A DNA stretch of 9,773 nucleotides from Pseudomonadota bacterium (GCA_005788935.1 SYAK01000447.1:1-9773), one strand, 5' to 3'. Shown: positions 1-6,498, counted from the first letter of the stretch. Translations and numbers: made by a program. The notes: generated by a model not told the origin, from the letters alone.

Positions 1-158
1 AGGTGCACGATCAGGAAGAGCACGACGCCGAGGCCGGTGCCGACGACGATGACGTGGTACTTCTTCTTGTTGATGGGGCCGATGAGCTGGATGTTGCCCT
101 TGTGGCGGGTCCAGCGGGTCTCGATGGGGCCCGAGGGGCACTTGGAGTCGAGGATCAT
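1..158 (-). CDS. sdhA: Succinate dehydrogenase flavoprotein subunit, N-terminal fragment (partial, end probably chimeric)
   Basis: The reading frame starts at ATG 158 and reads MILDSKCPSGPIETRWTRHK, continuing to KKYHVIVVGTG, the N-terminus and first FAD-binding beta strand expected of SdhA in b558-type succinate dehydrogenases. SdhA oxidises succinate to fumarate on the cytoplasmic face of the membrane. The start lies 1 bp after the sdhC stop, and its ribosome binding site (GGGAGG) lies inside the last sdhC codons, so the two genes are translationally coupled. After GTG the expected continuation is L-A/G-G-A/G-x-A, completing GxGxxG. Instead the frame continues LGVVLFLIVHL, which is an SdhC membrane segment, because bases 1-39 copy sdhC bases 737-775 exactly. 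Codons up to about position 40 are trusted as sdhA; the rest is most likely a joining artefact. Identification as sdhA rests on about 40 residues plus position next to sdhC. Confidence 0.8.
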   Translation of the reverse strand, partial: MILDSKCPSGPIETRWTRHKGNIQLIGPINKKKYHVIVVGTGLGVVLFLIVH

Positions 159-159
159 C

Positions 160-834
160 TCAGACGCCTCCCTTGAAGAAGAGGATCCAGGCGGGAATGG
201 CCGCGAAGCCGAGGGCGAGCACGAGCGAAAGCCCGAAGCCAGCGCGCGTGATGAGCGGCGTGTAGCGCGGGTGCCAGACCCCGAGGCTTCGGAAGGCCGC
301 CTGCAGGCCGTGGAAGAGGTGCCAGCCGACGAGCAGCGAGCCCACGATGTAGAGGGCGCCCCACATCGGGTTCGAGAGCTGGTTGATGATCTCCTGCTTG
401 ATCCCGATGCCCGAGTCCTCGATCTCGGCATGGCGCAGGCGGAAGTGCCAGACGTGCGCGCCGACGAAGAACATCAGCAGCAGGCCGCCAATGACGGTCA
501 TCTTGGACGACAGCACGGCGAGGGCGCCGCGGGTCTGCTTGGAGCCCGAGACCTTGTAGCCCTGTGGACCGCGAGCCCGGCGGTTGTCGCGGGCGAGCGA
601 GAGCACCGCGATGATGTGCAGCGGGAACATGATGAGCAGCCCGACGTCGCCGAGCACGATGAGCGGCCCGTCGTGCAGCGCCTTCGCGTACGCGTCGAGG
701 GCGTCGGTCGGCGAGAAGATCTGAAGGTTGCCCGCGAGGTGCACGATCAGGAAGAGCACGACGCCGAGGCCGGTGAGGGCCGCGATGAACTTGCGACCTG
801 CGACCGAGGTAAAGGTTTGTGCGAACCAGTTCAC
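160..834 (-). CDS. sdhC: Succinate dehydrogenase / fumarate reductase cytochrome b558 subunit
   Basis: The 224-residue product is the membrane anchor that binds two b haems and passes electrons from succinate oxidation to quinone (TCA cycle and respiratory complex II). Five hydrophobic segments can be seen near residues 15-35, 56-80, 108-130, 157-178 and 193-217. Histidines in the four positions expected of haem ligands in the single-subunit b558 type are H32 (VHLAGN), H73 (PLHII), H127 (GAHVWH) and H172 (GWHLFH). No separate sdhD is therefore expected. The start is GTG 834, chosen because GAGGAG stands about 10 bases upstream and the protein then begins MNWFAQTFTS, like relatives; the longer frame upstream is Arg/Pro-rich and unlike protein. 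It is followed after 1 bp by sdhA. A candidate terminator separates it from the oxidoreductase upstream, so it probably has its own promoter. Confidence 0.95.
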   Translation of the reverse strand: MNWFAQTFTSVAGRKFIAALTGLGVVLFLIVHLAGNLQIFSPTDALDAYAKALHDGPLIVLGDVGLLIMFPLHIIAVLSLARDNRRARGPQGYKVSGSKQTRGALAVLSSKMTVIGGLLLMFFVGAHVWHFRLRHAEIEDSGIGIKQEIINQLSNPMWGALYIVGSLLVGWHLFHGLQAAFRSLGVWHPRYTPLITRAGFGLSLVLALGFAAIPAWILFFKGGV

Positions 835-909
835 GGGGGAGGTTCTCCTCAAGCGAGAGGGACGTTCGTCTGGAGGCGCCCGATGACAAGGCGGCGCGCC
901 TGCTGAGGG

Positions 910-938
910 GTCATACCGCGCACCGGCCGGTTTTGGAA
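910..938 (-). promoter_or_regulatory. Weak candidate sigma-70-type promoter for sdhCA
   Basis: On the minus strand TTCCAA (938-933) and TATGAC (915-910) are 17 bp apart, with 3/6 and 4/6 matches to the -35 and -10 consensus. It is the best match I see between the candidate terminator of the upstream gene and sdhC. Directly upstream lies an AGCGCTT direct repeat (938-944 and 950-956, 12-bp period), which also forms a 6-bp AAGCGC/GCGCTT stem (937-942 with 951-956) and could be an operator. In high-G+C DNA such weak matches are common by chance. Confidence 0.25.
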
Positions 939-965
939 GCGCTTCGTGCAGCGCTTGTCCTTGGG

Positions 966-987
966 CAAAGACCCGAGAGGTCCCGGG
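966..987 (-). terminator. Candidate intrinsic terminator of the FAD oxidoreductase gene
   Basis: Read on the minus strand, CCCGGG-ACCT-CTCGGG forms a 6-bp stem with one G-U pair and a 4-base loop, followed by TCTTTG. It begins 12 bases after the oxidoreductase stop codon. The T-tract is short, so termination may be partial. Confidence 0.45.
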
Positions 988-998
988 CATCGGCGGGT

Positions 999-2165
999 TC
1001 AGACCAGCGCGGGTCGACCCGGGTCGAAGGCGGCGACGAGGGCGGGCGGCGGCGAGGCGCCTGTCAGGAGGTCGGCGGCGAGCTCGCCGACGCCGCAGGA
1101 GGTCGTCATGCCATGGCCGCCAAGACCGGCGACCCAGAAGAACCCGGTGACCGACGGATCGGGCCCGAGCGCGAAGGCGTGGTCGGGGGTCAGGATTCTG
1201 AGACCGGCCCAGTCGCGCGCGATGGCGGGCGGCGGCAGCTCCGGCAGGGCAGCCGTGAAGCGGGCCGCGACGAGCTCGCGGATGGCCGGGTCGCGCGGCG
1301 GGTCGTCCGGCAGGTGGTCGGGCCACGGCGTCTCGTCGCACGCGCACAGCAGGAGGCCCGCCCTCTCGCGGCGCAGGTAGAAGCCACGCCCGAGGTCCCA
1401 GAACCATGGCCCGTCGGCGGGCAGGACGTCGTGCGGGGCGGTTGTCAGGAGGTGGCGACGAACGGGCCGAAAGTTCAGTGGGCGGGCGCCCGCGAGGCGG
1501 GCGAGGCGGTTGACGCCAGACCCCGCCGCGTTGATGAGCAGCGGCGTCGCGATGGTCCCGTCGGAGGTCTCGACGGCGGTGATGGCGCTCGCCCGCGAGC
1601 GGTGGACGGCGGTGAGCGACGTCTTGAGGTGCAAGGATGCAGCGACACCTCGGAGCGGCGCGAGGGCCGCCTGCAGCAGCGCGTGGATGTCCACGACGCC
1701 GCAGCTGCGAGTCACGAGCGCGGCAAAGTCGGCTGGCGCGTCGAGCCACGGCCAATCGGCGCGAAGGGATTTCAGCGGCACGAGCTCCGCCTCGGCCGAG
1801 AGGGCGCGGGACTCGGGCGTCACGTCGGGGATCGCCGCACGGAGCTGTGCGAGGCGGTCACCCGGACCGAGCAGGACGCCGCCGGTCTCGCGCAGGACCG
1901 GGTCTCCCGCGGGGGTACGGAGGTCGCGCATCAGCGCGAGCGAGCGCGCGGCGAGAGCCGAGACGGCCGGATGCTCGGCGACGCGGCGGGCGATGGCGGC
2001 GTTTCGCCCCGAGCCGTGGAAGCCGGGGACGGCCTCCTGCTCGAGGACGACGACACGCCCGAAGCCACGGGCGACGAGCGCCGCCGCGGTCATGGCGCCC
2101 GCGAAACCGCCGCCGACGACGACCGCGTCAGCCGTGCGCGGGGCGTCTGCGCGCAGGTTCAACAC
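999..2165 (-). CDS. FAD-dependent oxidoreductase, DAO family
   Basis: The 388-residue protein has the D-amino-acid-oxidase / glycine-oxidase fold. Residues 14-23 (AVVVGGGFAG) give the GxGxxG dinucleotide motif, and E42 at the end of the second strand (VVVLEQE) is the usual adenosine-ribose ligand. Residues 51-56 (GSGRNA) match the second FAD-binding turn of the family, 210-219 hold an INAAGSGVN segment, and 347-366 (GLGGHGM ... GELAADLL) is the C-terminal FAD-pyrophosphate motif. The length is typical of one-domain DAO enzymes. The substrate, presumably an amine, amino acid or 2-hydroxy acid, cannot be told from sequence. There is no signal peptide, so it is probably cytoplasmic. The start is GTG 2165, preceded by GGAG about 12 bases upstream inside a small CCGG-AGT-CCGG hairpin; this start is reasonable but not certain. 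It lies 55 bp downstream of the lipoprotein gene and may share its transcript. Confidence 0.87.
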   Translation of the reverse strand: MLNLRADAPRTADAVVVGGGFAGAMTAAALVARGFGRVVVLEQEAVPGFHGSGRNAAIARRVAEHPAVSALAARSLALMRDLRTPAGDPVLRETGGVLLGPGDRLAQLRAAIPDVTPESRALSAEAELVPLKSLRADWPWLDAPADFAALVTRSCGVVDIHALLQAALAPLRGVAASLHLKTSLTAVHRSRASAITAVETSDGTIATPLLINAAGSGVNRLARLAGARPLNFRPVRRHLLTTAPHDVLPADGPWFWDLGRGFYLRRERAGLLLCACDETPWPDHLPDDPPRDPAIRELVAARFTAALPELPPPAIARDWAGLRILTPDHAFALGPDPSVTGFFWVAGLGGHGMTTSCGVGELAADLLTGASPPPALVAAFDPGRPALV

Positions 2166-2220
2166 GGCGCCGCCGGACTCCGGGGGGCGCGAATGGACGC
2201 GCGGTCTGGCGCGCGCCGCC

Positions 2221-3264
2221 TCACCTGGTCTGGATGACGGCGGCCTTCTTCGAGCCGATGACGTCGGCCGCGACGTCGATGCGGGCCTTGCAGCGGTAGT
2301 CGTAGACCTCGATGACGCGGAAGGTGCCAGGGACGCCCGAGATGGTGCCGACGTCGCCCTTCTTGACGCCCTTGTTGGTGCCAGCCGACAGGATGATGGC
2401 GGTCTTGGCGCCCTCGGGGATCACCTGCTGGATGCTCGCCGCGACCGAGCCGCCGCCCGTCGGAGGGGCCTCGGCGGCCGCCTTCTCGCACTTGTTGCTG
2501 ACGCATTTCTCGTCCGCGGCGCAGGCGCCGCCGCAGGGCTTCGGCGGGGCCTTGCAGACGCCGCCCGAGCACTTCTCGCCTGCGGGGCAGGCCTTGCCGG
2601 CGCTAGGGTCCTTGACGCACTCGTTCTTCGTGCGGTTGCAGATCATGCCCTTGCCGCAGGCGCCGCCACAAGGGAGGACGCACTCGCCGTCCTCGCAGAC
2701 CTTGCCCCCCTTGCAGGCGGGCGTGCAGACCGTGGGCGGGATGGCGACGCACTGGCCGCCCTGGCACTTCTCGTCCTCGCCGCACTCGACGTCGGCGCAC
2801 GGGTCGGCGGGCGCGGGCTCCTTTACCCGGAGGGTCGAGACCGTGTAGGACGACGCGCCGGCGGTCGCCTGGACGCGGAAGAGGTAGGTCGTCTCGGCCT
2901 CGGCCTTCCACGTCAGGGTGTAGACGTCGTCGCCAGGCTCGATGGCCTTCAGGGCAACCCGGGCCGGGGGGGACTTCGCGTCGGCCGGGGCCTCGTGGAC
3001 GGCGACCTCGCCGGTCAGGTTGTGGTCCTCGGGGAGGGTCACGGTCAGCTTCGCGTCACCCGAGGTCGCGGCGGTCACCGTCCGCCAGTCGACCTTGTCC
3101 TTCGCGGCGTCGATCGCGTCATTGACCTCGATTCGCATGGCCTTGAGCTCGGGCGAGCGCGGATCGGCGTCGGGGTCGGACGGCGGGGCCGAACCGCAGG
3201 CGGCGGCGACGGGGGCGAGGAGGGCGAGGAGGGTCACGGCCCGGAGGGCCCGAAGGCTGTTCAT
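2221..3264 (-). CDS. Secreted lipoprotein with five Cys-rich modules and a C-terminal beta-barrel-like domain
   Basis: The 347-residue product begins with a signal peptide (MNSLRALRAVTLLALLAPVAAAC). C23 is a probable lipidation site, although A-A-A-C is a relaxed lipobox. Residues about 60-148 are beta-rich and resemble an Ig/fibronectin-III-like domain. Residues 156-259 hold five tandem cysteine modules with spacing near C-x3-C-x5-C-x4-C: C156/161/167/172, C180/184/190/195, C199/203/209/216, C226/232/237 (one Cys short) and C244/248/254/259. Residues about 272-347 (TNKGVKKGDVGTI and following) resemble the small beta domain found at the C-terminus of FlgT-like proteins. This architecture fits a cell-surface or periplasmic protein; no enzymatic function is visible. 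ATG 3264 is chosen over a longer upstream frame because AAGGA lies 7 bases before it and the signal peptide then starts at residue 1. The gene is divergent from the isocitrate dehydrogenase genes. Confidence 0.85.
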   Translation of the reverse strand: MNSLRALRAVTLLALLAPVAAACGSAPPSDPDADPRSPELKAMRIEVNDAIDAAKDKVDWRTVTAATSGDAKLTVTLPEDHNLTGEVAVHEAPADAKSPPARVALKAIEPGDDVYTLTWKAEAETTYLFRVQATAGASSYTVSTLRVKEPAPADPCADVECGEDEKCQGGQCVAIPPTVCTPACKGGKVCEDGECVLPCGGACGKGMICNRTKNECVKDPSAGKACPAGEKCSGGVCKAPPKPCGGACAADEKCVSNKCEKAAAEAPPTGGGSVAASIQQVIPEGAKTAIILSAGTNKGVKKGDVGTISGVPGTFRVIEVYDYRCKARIDVAADVIGSKKAAVIQTR

Positions 3265-3701
3265 GCGCGTGTCCTTTTCGGGACTTGGAGTCTTGGAGTC
3301 TGGCATCGCGTGGAGTCGCGTGCAGGAGGCGGGAGAGCGGGCCCGGGGACCGCTGCCCTCCGAGGTTGCGGCAACATCGACGCGACAGGCAGCATGCCCG
3401 GCGGTCGACGGTCGACGCGGTTGTCGCACAGGCGCGTGCCTGAGGCAAGGCCCGGGAATCGGACGGGTCGTGCGCAACGCGATACGCACCTCGCGACGGC
3501 GCCGTGGCTGGGGTGAGAGCCGCGGAGTCACGGTCACGCGGCGGCGGGGCGATGACGGGGCCCTCCGCGGGGCAGCGCGGGGCTGACGAGAGGCTTGGCA
3601 GCCTGGCGGCGGCGTGGTAACCGGGCCGGTGTCGCGGCCAGTGCCGCGAGGCGCGGTCCGCCGGTCGGCGCGGTGCGCGAGGCATGACTTCAGGAAGATC
3701 C
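3265..3701. other. 437-bp divergent spacer between the lipoprotein and isocitrate dehydrogenase genes
   Basis: I see no credible gene here; the open frames are Arg/Ala/Gly-rich and lack ribosome binding sites. Promoters for both directions should lie inside. The spacer holds two tandem repeats: TTGGAGTC twice at 3285-3300, with a third GGAGTC at 3312-3317, and GGTCGAC twice at 3403-3416. The first sits in the 5' leader of the lipoprotein transcript. No RNA gene or strong terminator was recognised. Confidence 0.6.
3595..3623 (+). promoter_or_regulatory. Weak candidate promoter for the isocitrate dehydrogenase pair
   Basis: TTGGCA (3595-3600) resembles a -35 box and is followed after 17 bp by TAACCG (3618-3623), with a TG one base before the box (TGGTAACC). 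The -10 match is poor, so this is only the best local candidate; a transcript from here would have a leader of about 70 bases. Confidence 0.22.
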
Positions 3702-4700
3702 ATGAACTACACGGTGACGTTGATCCCGGGTGACGGCATCGGCCCCGAGGTGTCGGAGGCGACGGTGCGCATCATCGAGGCCGTCTGCCCGCGCATCCGC
3801 TGGGAGTCGGTCGAGGCGGGCGAAGGGGCGATGCCGAAGTATGGCAAGCCGCTGCCCGACCACGTGCTTGACAGCGTGCGGAAGAACCGCGTGGCGCTGA
3901 AGGGGCCGATCGGGACGCCGGTCGGCAAGGGCTTCACGAGCGTCAACGTCGGGCTGCGCAAGGCGCTTGACCTGTACGTGAGCCTGCGCCCCGTCGACAC
4001 GCTGAAGGGGCTGAAGACCCGGCATGACGACGTCGACCTGGTCATCTTCCGCGAAAACACCGAAGGACTCTACGCCGGCATCGAGCACGAGCCGGTGCCT
4101 GGCGTCGTCGAGAGCCTGCGCCTGTCGACCGAGGCCGCCTGGCGCCGCTTCGTGCGCCACGCGTACGAGTGGTCGCGCCACAACGGGCGCCGCAAGATTC
4201 ACCTCGTCCACAAGGGCTCGGTGATGAAGCTGTCCGACGGACAGTTCCTCGACGTTGCGCGTGGAATCGCGAGCGATTACCCCTACATCGAGACGGCCGA
4301 AATCGCGGTCGACCAGCTCTTCATGGAGCTCGTCATGGACCCGACCCGGTTTGACGTGCTCATCACCGACAACCTCTTCGGCGACCTGGTGTCCGACCTC
4401 GCGGCGGGCCTCGTGGGCGGGCTCGGCGTGGTGCCGGGTGCGAACATCGGGGACCGCTACGCCGTCTTCGAGGCGGTCCACGGGACAGCCCCCGACATCG
4501 CGGGCAAGGGGCTCGCGAACCCGATGGCGCTGCTCCGCTCGGGCGTGATGATGCTCGCGTACATGGGCGAGAAGGAGGCCGCGGGTCGCATCGACCGCGC
4601 GCTGAAGACCGTGCTCGCGCGCGGGGACGTCCGGACTGGCGACCTCGGCGGGCGGGCCACGACGCGCGAACTCACCGACGCCATCATCGCGGAGCTCTGA
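3702..4700 (+). CDS. NAD-dependent isocitrate dehydrogenase (catalytic type)
   Basis: The 332-residue protein belongs to the beta-decarboxylating isocitrate / isopropylmalate dehydrogenase family and should convert isocitrate to 2-oxoglutarate in the TCA cycle. IPGDGIGPEV (8-17) is the family N-terminus. Substrate residues S80, N82, R86, R96, R117 and Y124 (TSVNVGLRKALDLY, SLRP, FRENTEGLYAGIEH), the catalytic lysine K171 (HKGSVMK) and the metal aspartates D204, D228 and D232 are all present. The phrase ENTEGLYAGIEH favours isocitrate over isopropylmalate. HGTAPDIAGKG (260-270) carries Asp-Ile where the E. coli NADP enzyme has Lys-Tyr, so NAD is the likely cofactor. The length fits the short mitochondrial-IDH3-like type rather than E. 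coli Icd (about 416). ATG 3702 is preferred to ATG 3684 because AGGA lies 6 bases before it and the family N-terminus follows. It is coupled to the paralogue downstream. A homoisocitrate role cannot be excluded. Confidence 0.9.
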   Translation: MNYTVTLIPGDGIGPEVSEATVRIIEAVCPRIRWESVEAGEGAMPKYGKPLPDHVLDSVRKNRVALKGPIGTPVGKGFTSVNVGLRKALDLYVSLRPVDTLKGLKTRHDDVDLVIFRENTEGLYAGIEHEPVPGVVESLRLSTEAAWRRFVRHAYEWSRHNGRRKIHLVHKGSVMKLSDGQFLDVARGIASDYPYIETAEIAVDQLFMELVMDPTRFDVLITDNLFGDLVSDLAAGLVGGLGVVPGANIGDRYAVFEAVHGTAPDIAGKGLANPMALLRSGVMMLAYMGEKEAAGRIDRALKTVLARGDVRTGDLGGRATTRELTDAIIAEL

Positions 4701-4703
4701 GCC

Positions 4704-5708
4704 ATGACGCAGTACCAGGTCACCCTCATCGCTGGCGACTCCATCGGCCCGCGCGCCGCCGACGCCACCCGCGCCCTCATCGCCGCCACCGGCGTCAACA
4801 TCGCATGGGACGTCGTCCCGTGCGGCGAGCTGTCGCTTGCAGCGGGTGGTGAGGCCCTCCCGCAGGCCCTGTACGATTCGGTCCGACGGACGGGCGTCGC
4901 GCTCAAGGGACAGTTCCGGACAGCCATCGGGTCGGGCAAGGAGTCGCCGAACGTCGCCCTCCGCAAGGCCCTCGACCTCTTCGCCGCGGTGCGCCCGTTG
5001 AAGACGATGCCTGGGGCCGCGAGCCGCTACGACAAGGTTGACTTCACGGTCGTCCGCGAGGCGACCGAGGACGTCTACGCCGGCATCGAGCACAAGATCG
5101 CACCTGGCATCATCCAGGGTATCAAGGTCACGACGCGGCGGGCCTGCGAGCGCATCGTGCGGCACGCCTTCGCGGTCGCGCGGCGCGAGGGGCGGACGAA
5201 ACTGACGCTGCTTCACAAGGCCAACATCATGAAGAAGGCGGACGGCCTCTTCCTGTCGGTCGGCAAGGAGATCGCGGCGGAGTTCCCCGACATCGCGTTC
5301 GACGCGATGATCGCCGACAACGCCTGCATGCAGCTCGTGCGGAAACCCGAGCAGTTCCAGGTGCTCGTGGCACAGAATCTGTTCGGCGACCTCATGAGCG
5401 ACCTCGGGGCCGGGCTCGTTGGCGGCATCGCCCACGTCCACGGGGTCCTCGAGGGCGACGGGGCGGTCAAGGTCTTCGAGGCCATCCACGGGCTCGACGT
5501 CGCCTCCGAGGGTACCGACGGGGCGTGCCCCCTGCCCTTCTTCCGCGCGGGCTCGGCGCTCTTGCGCCACCTCGGCGAGGGCGCGGCGGCCGACCGGATC
5601 GACGGGGCTATCGCGCGGACGCTCGGCGACGGGCTGCGTGCAAAGGGCGCCGCTGGGACGCTGACGACGGCGGCCTTCACCGAGGCGGTCGTCGCGCGCC
5701 TCGGCTGA
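4704..5708 (+). CDS. Isocitrate-dehydrogenase-family paralogue with altered cofactor loop, possible regulatory subunit
   Basis: The 334-residue product aligns with the preceding gene over its whole length, so the two arose by tandem duplication or form an old pair. Substrate and metal residues remain: S81, N83, R87, R97, R118, Y125, K172, D205, D229 and D233. Several near-invariant family motifs are changed. The N-terminal GDGIGPE is GDSIGPR, the nicotinamide-side GPIGTPVG is GQFRTAIG, ENTEGLY is EATEDVY, and the NAD-binding loop HGTAPDIAGKGLANP is replaced by HGLDVASEGTDGACPLP (262-278). It can therefore probably bind isocitrate and metal but may not bind NAD normally. The start follows the upstream stop by 3 bp, with GGAG overlapping the end of that gene, so the two subunits are likely made in balance and assemble together. 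A different dehydrogenase substrate or cofactor is the alternative. Confidence 0.85.
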   Translation: MTQYQVTLIAGDSIGPRAADATRALIAATGVNIAWDVVPCGELSLAAGGEALPQALYDSVRRTGVALKGQFRTAIGSGKESPNVALRKALDLFAAVRPLKTMPGAASRYDKVDFTVVREATEDVYAGIEHKIAPGIIQGIKVTTRRACERIVRHAFAVARREGRTKLTLLHKANIMKKADGLFLSVGKEIAAEFPDIAFDAMIADNACMQLVRKPEQFQVLVAQNLFGDLMSDLGAGLVGGIAHVHGVLEGDGAVKVFEAIHGLDVASEGTDGACPLPFFRAGSALLRHLGEGAAADRIDGAIARTLGDGLRAKGAAGTLTTAAFTEAVVARLG

Positions 5709-5786
5709 CATCTCGCGCCGCTGGACGGACCGTTCGCGGTTTCGAACCCGGGCCCGGTGCGCTTGCTGCGCGTCGGGTCGGGCCAC

Positions 5787-5803
5787 TTGGCACGATGATT
5801 GCT
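5787..5803 (+). promoter_or_regulatory. Sigma-54 (RpoN) -24/-12 promoter of the DUF507 gene
   Basis: TTGGCACGATGATTGCT matches the sigma-54 consensus TGGCACG-N4-TTGCW at every defined base. The GG (5789-5790) and GC (5801-5802) elements are separated by 10 bp, the required spacing. Transcription should begin near 5814, giving a leader of about 78 bases before ATG 5892. Sigma-54 promoters need an ATP-driven enhancer-binding activator; a near-palindrome GGTTTCGAACC at 5738-5748, about 70 bases upstream of the predicted start, is a possible but unproven site. A CCGC/GCGG hairpin (5807-5820) covers the predicted transcript start. Confidence 0.85.
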
Positions 5804-5891
5804 TATCCGCTAGGCAGCGGGGGCGAGGCGTGCTAGCGAGCGCGGCCCCGAGGCGGCTCGCAGCCACAGGCCTCTTCAAAAGGAAAGACCG

Positions 5892-6410
5892 ATGCGCATT
5901 CTCAAAGAGCGGATTTCCACGATCGCCCGCAACGTCGTCGACGCCCTCGTGAAGGGCGAGATGATCGAGGTCTCGCAGGAAAATCGGAGCGAGGTCGAGC
6001 TTGACGTCGAGAGCGTCCTGAAGGAGTACCGGCGGATGGACGCCGAGCTCGCCGAGAAGGCGCGCGACCTCGTCGCGAACCGTCAGCTCGATTACTCGCA
6101 GACGTTCAAGATGAAGCAGAAGCTCGCGCAGGAGGCCGGCTTCGGGCTGAACGACGACGGCATCCAGTGGCTCTGCGACCAGATCGTCGAGCTGCTCATG
6201 CAGAGCCGCCACGTCGACGAGGTCTTCGGCGAGGACCACGAGCTGCGCGCCCACGCGGCCCCCGTGCTGAAGCGCGAGCTGTCCGTGGAGAGCGACCTCG
6301 ACAAGCAGGTGCGCTCGCGCATCAAGAACCTGCAGGAAGGGACGCAGGACTTCGACGTCGAGTACAAGCGGACGATGGAGCAGCTGCGCAACGCGCGGAA
6401 GCTCGACTGA
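5892..6410 (+). CDS. DUF507 family protein, two-repeat form
   Basis: The 172-residue protein is recognised as DUF507 from its MRILKERI start, the EDHELR segment (114-119) and the C-terminal RSRIKNLQEGTQDFDVEYKR region. Function is unknown in the family. The sequence is charged, predicted mostly helical, has no signal peptide or membrane segment, and should be cytoplasmic. It appears to consist of two related halves: VLKEY...ELAEKAR...N (42-63) aligns with VLKRE...DLDKQVR...N (125-146) at an offset of 83 residues, and FKMKQKL (72-78) with YKRTMEQL (158-165) after a small insertion. The start has AAGGAAAG about 7 bases upstream and the expected N-terminus. It is transcribed from the sigma-54 promoter at 5787, so its expression depends on an activator, which suggests a condition- or development-specific role. 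A hairpin follows at 6450-6470. Confidence 0.9.
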   Translation: MRILKERISTIARNVVDALVKGEMIEVSQENRSEVELDVESVLKEYRRMDAELAEKARDLVANRQLDYSQTFKMKQKLAQEAGFGLNDDGIQWLCDQIVELLMQSRHVDEVFGEDHELRAHAAPVLKRELSVESDLDKQVRSRIKNLQEGTQDFDVEYKRTMEQLRNARKLD

Positions 6411-6449
6411 TTTTTGGCGCGCGCGCCGTTCCCGGCCTAGAACCGCCTG

Positions 6450-6470
6450 AGCCCCGGTCGTTGCGGGGCT
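6450..6470 (+). terminator. Stem-loop downstream of the DUF507 gene, possible terminator
   Basis: AGCCCCG-GTCGTTG-CGGGGCT is a perfect 7-bp stem with a 7-base loop, 39 bases after the DUF507 stop. It is followed by TTGACGG rather than a T-run, so it may be a weak or factor-assisted terminator or an mRNA 3'-end stabiliser. It lies 28 bases before the next gene start. Confidence 0.35.
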
Positions 6471-6498
6471 TGACGGCTCACGGCAGGCGGCGCGGCGC

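Noticed and set aside
160..1755. A 531-residue extension of sdhC to an upstream start
   Set aside because: The added 300 residues are Arg/Pro-rich and overlap the oxidoreductase gene; GTG 834 has a good ribosome binding site and the family N-terminus.
819..3516. Long plus-strand open frames (472 and 668 codons) across the oxidoreductase and lipoprotein
   Set aside because: They overlap two well-supported minus-strand genes, are low-complexity Arg/Ala/Gly sequence, and have no ribosome binding site or recognisable domain.
3595..3612. TTGGCA considered as a second sigma-54 promoter
   Set aside because: There is no GC at the required -12 spacing and no TTGCW element.
5731..5760. TTCGAACC sequence resembling a tRNA T-loop
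   Set aside because: No acceptor stem, anticodon arm or D-arm can be built around it.
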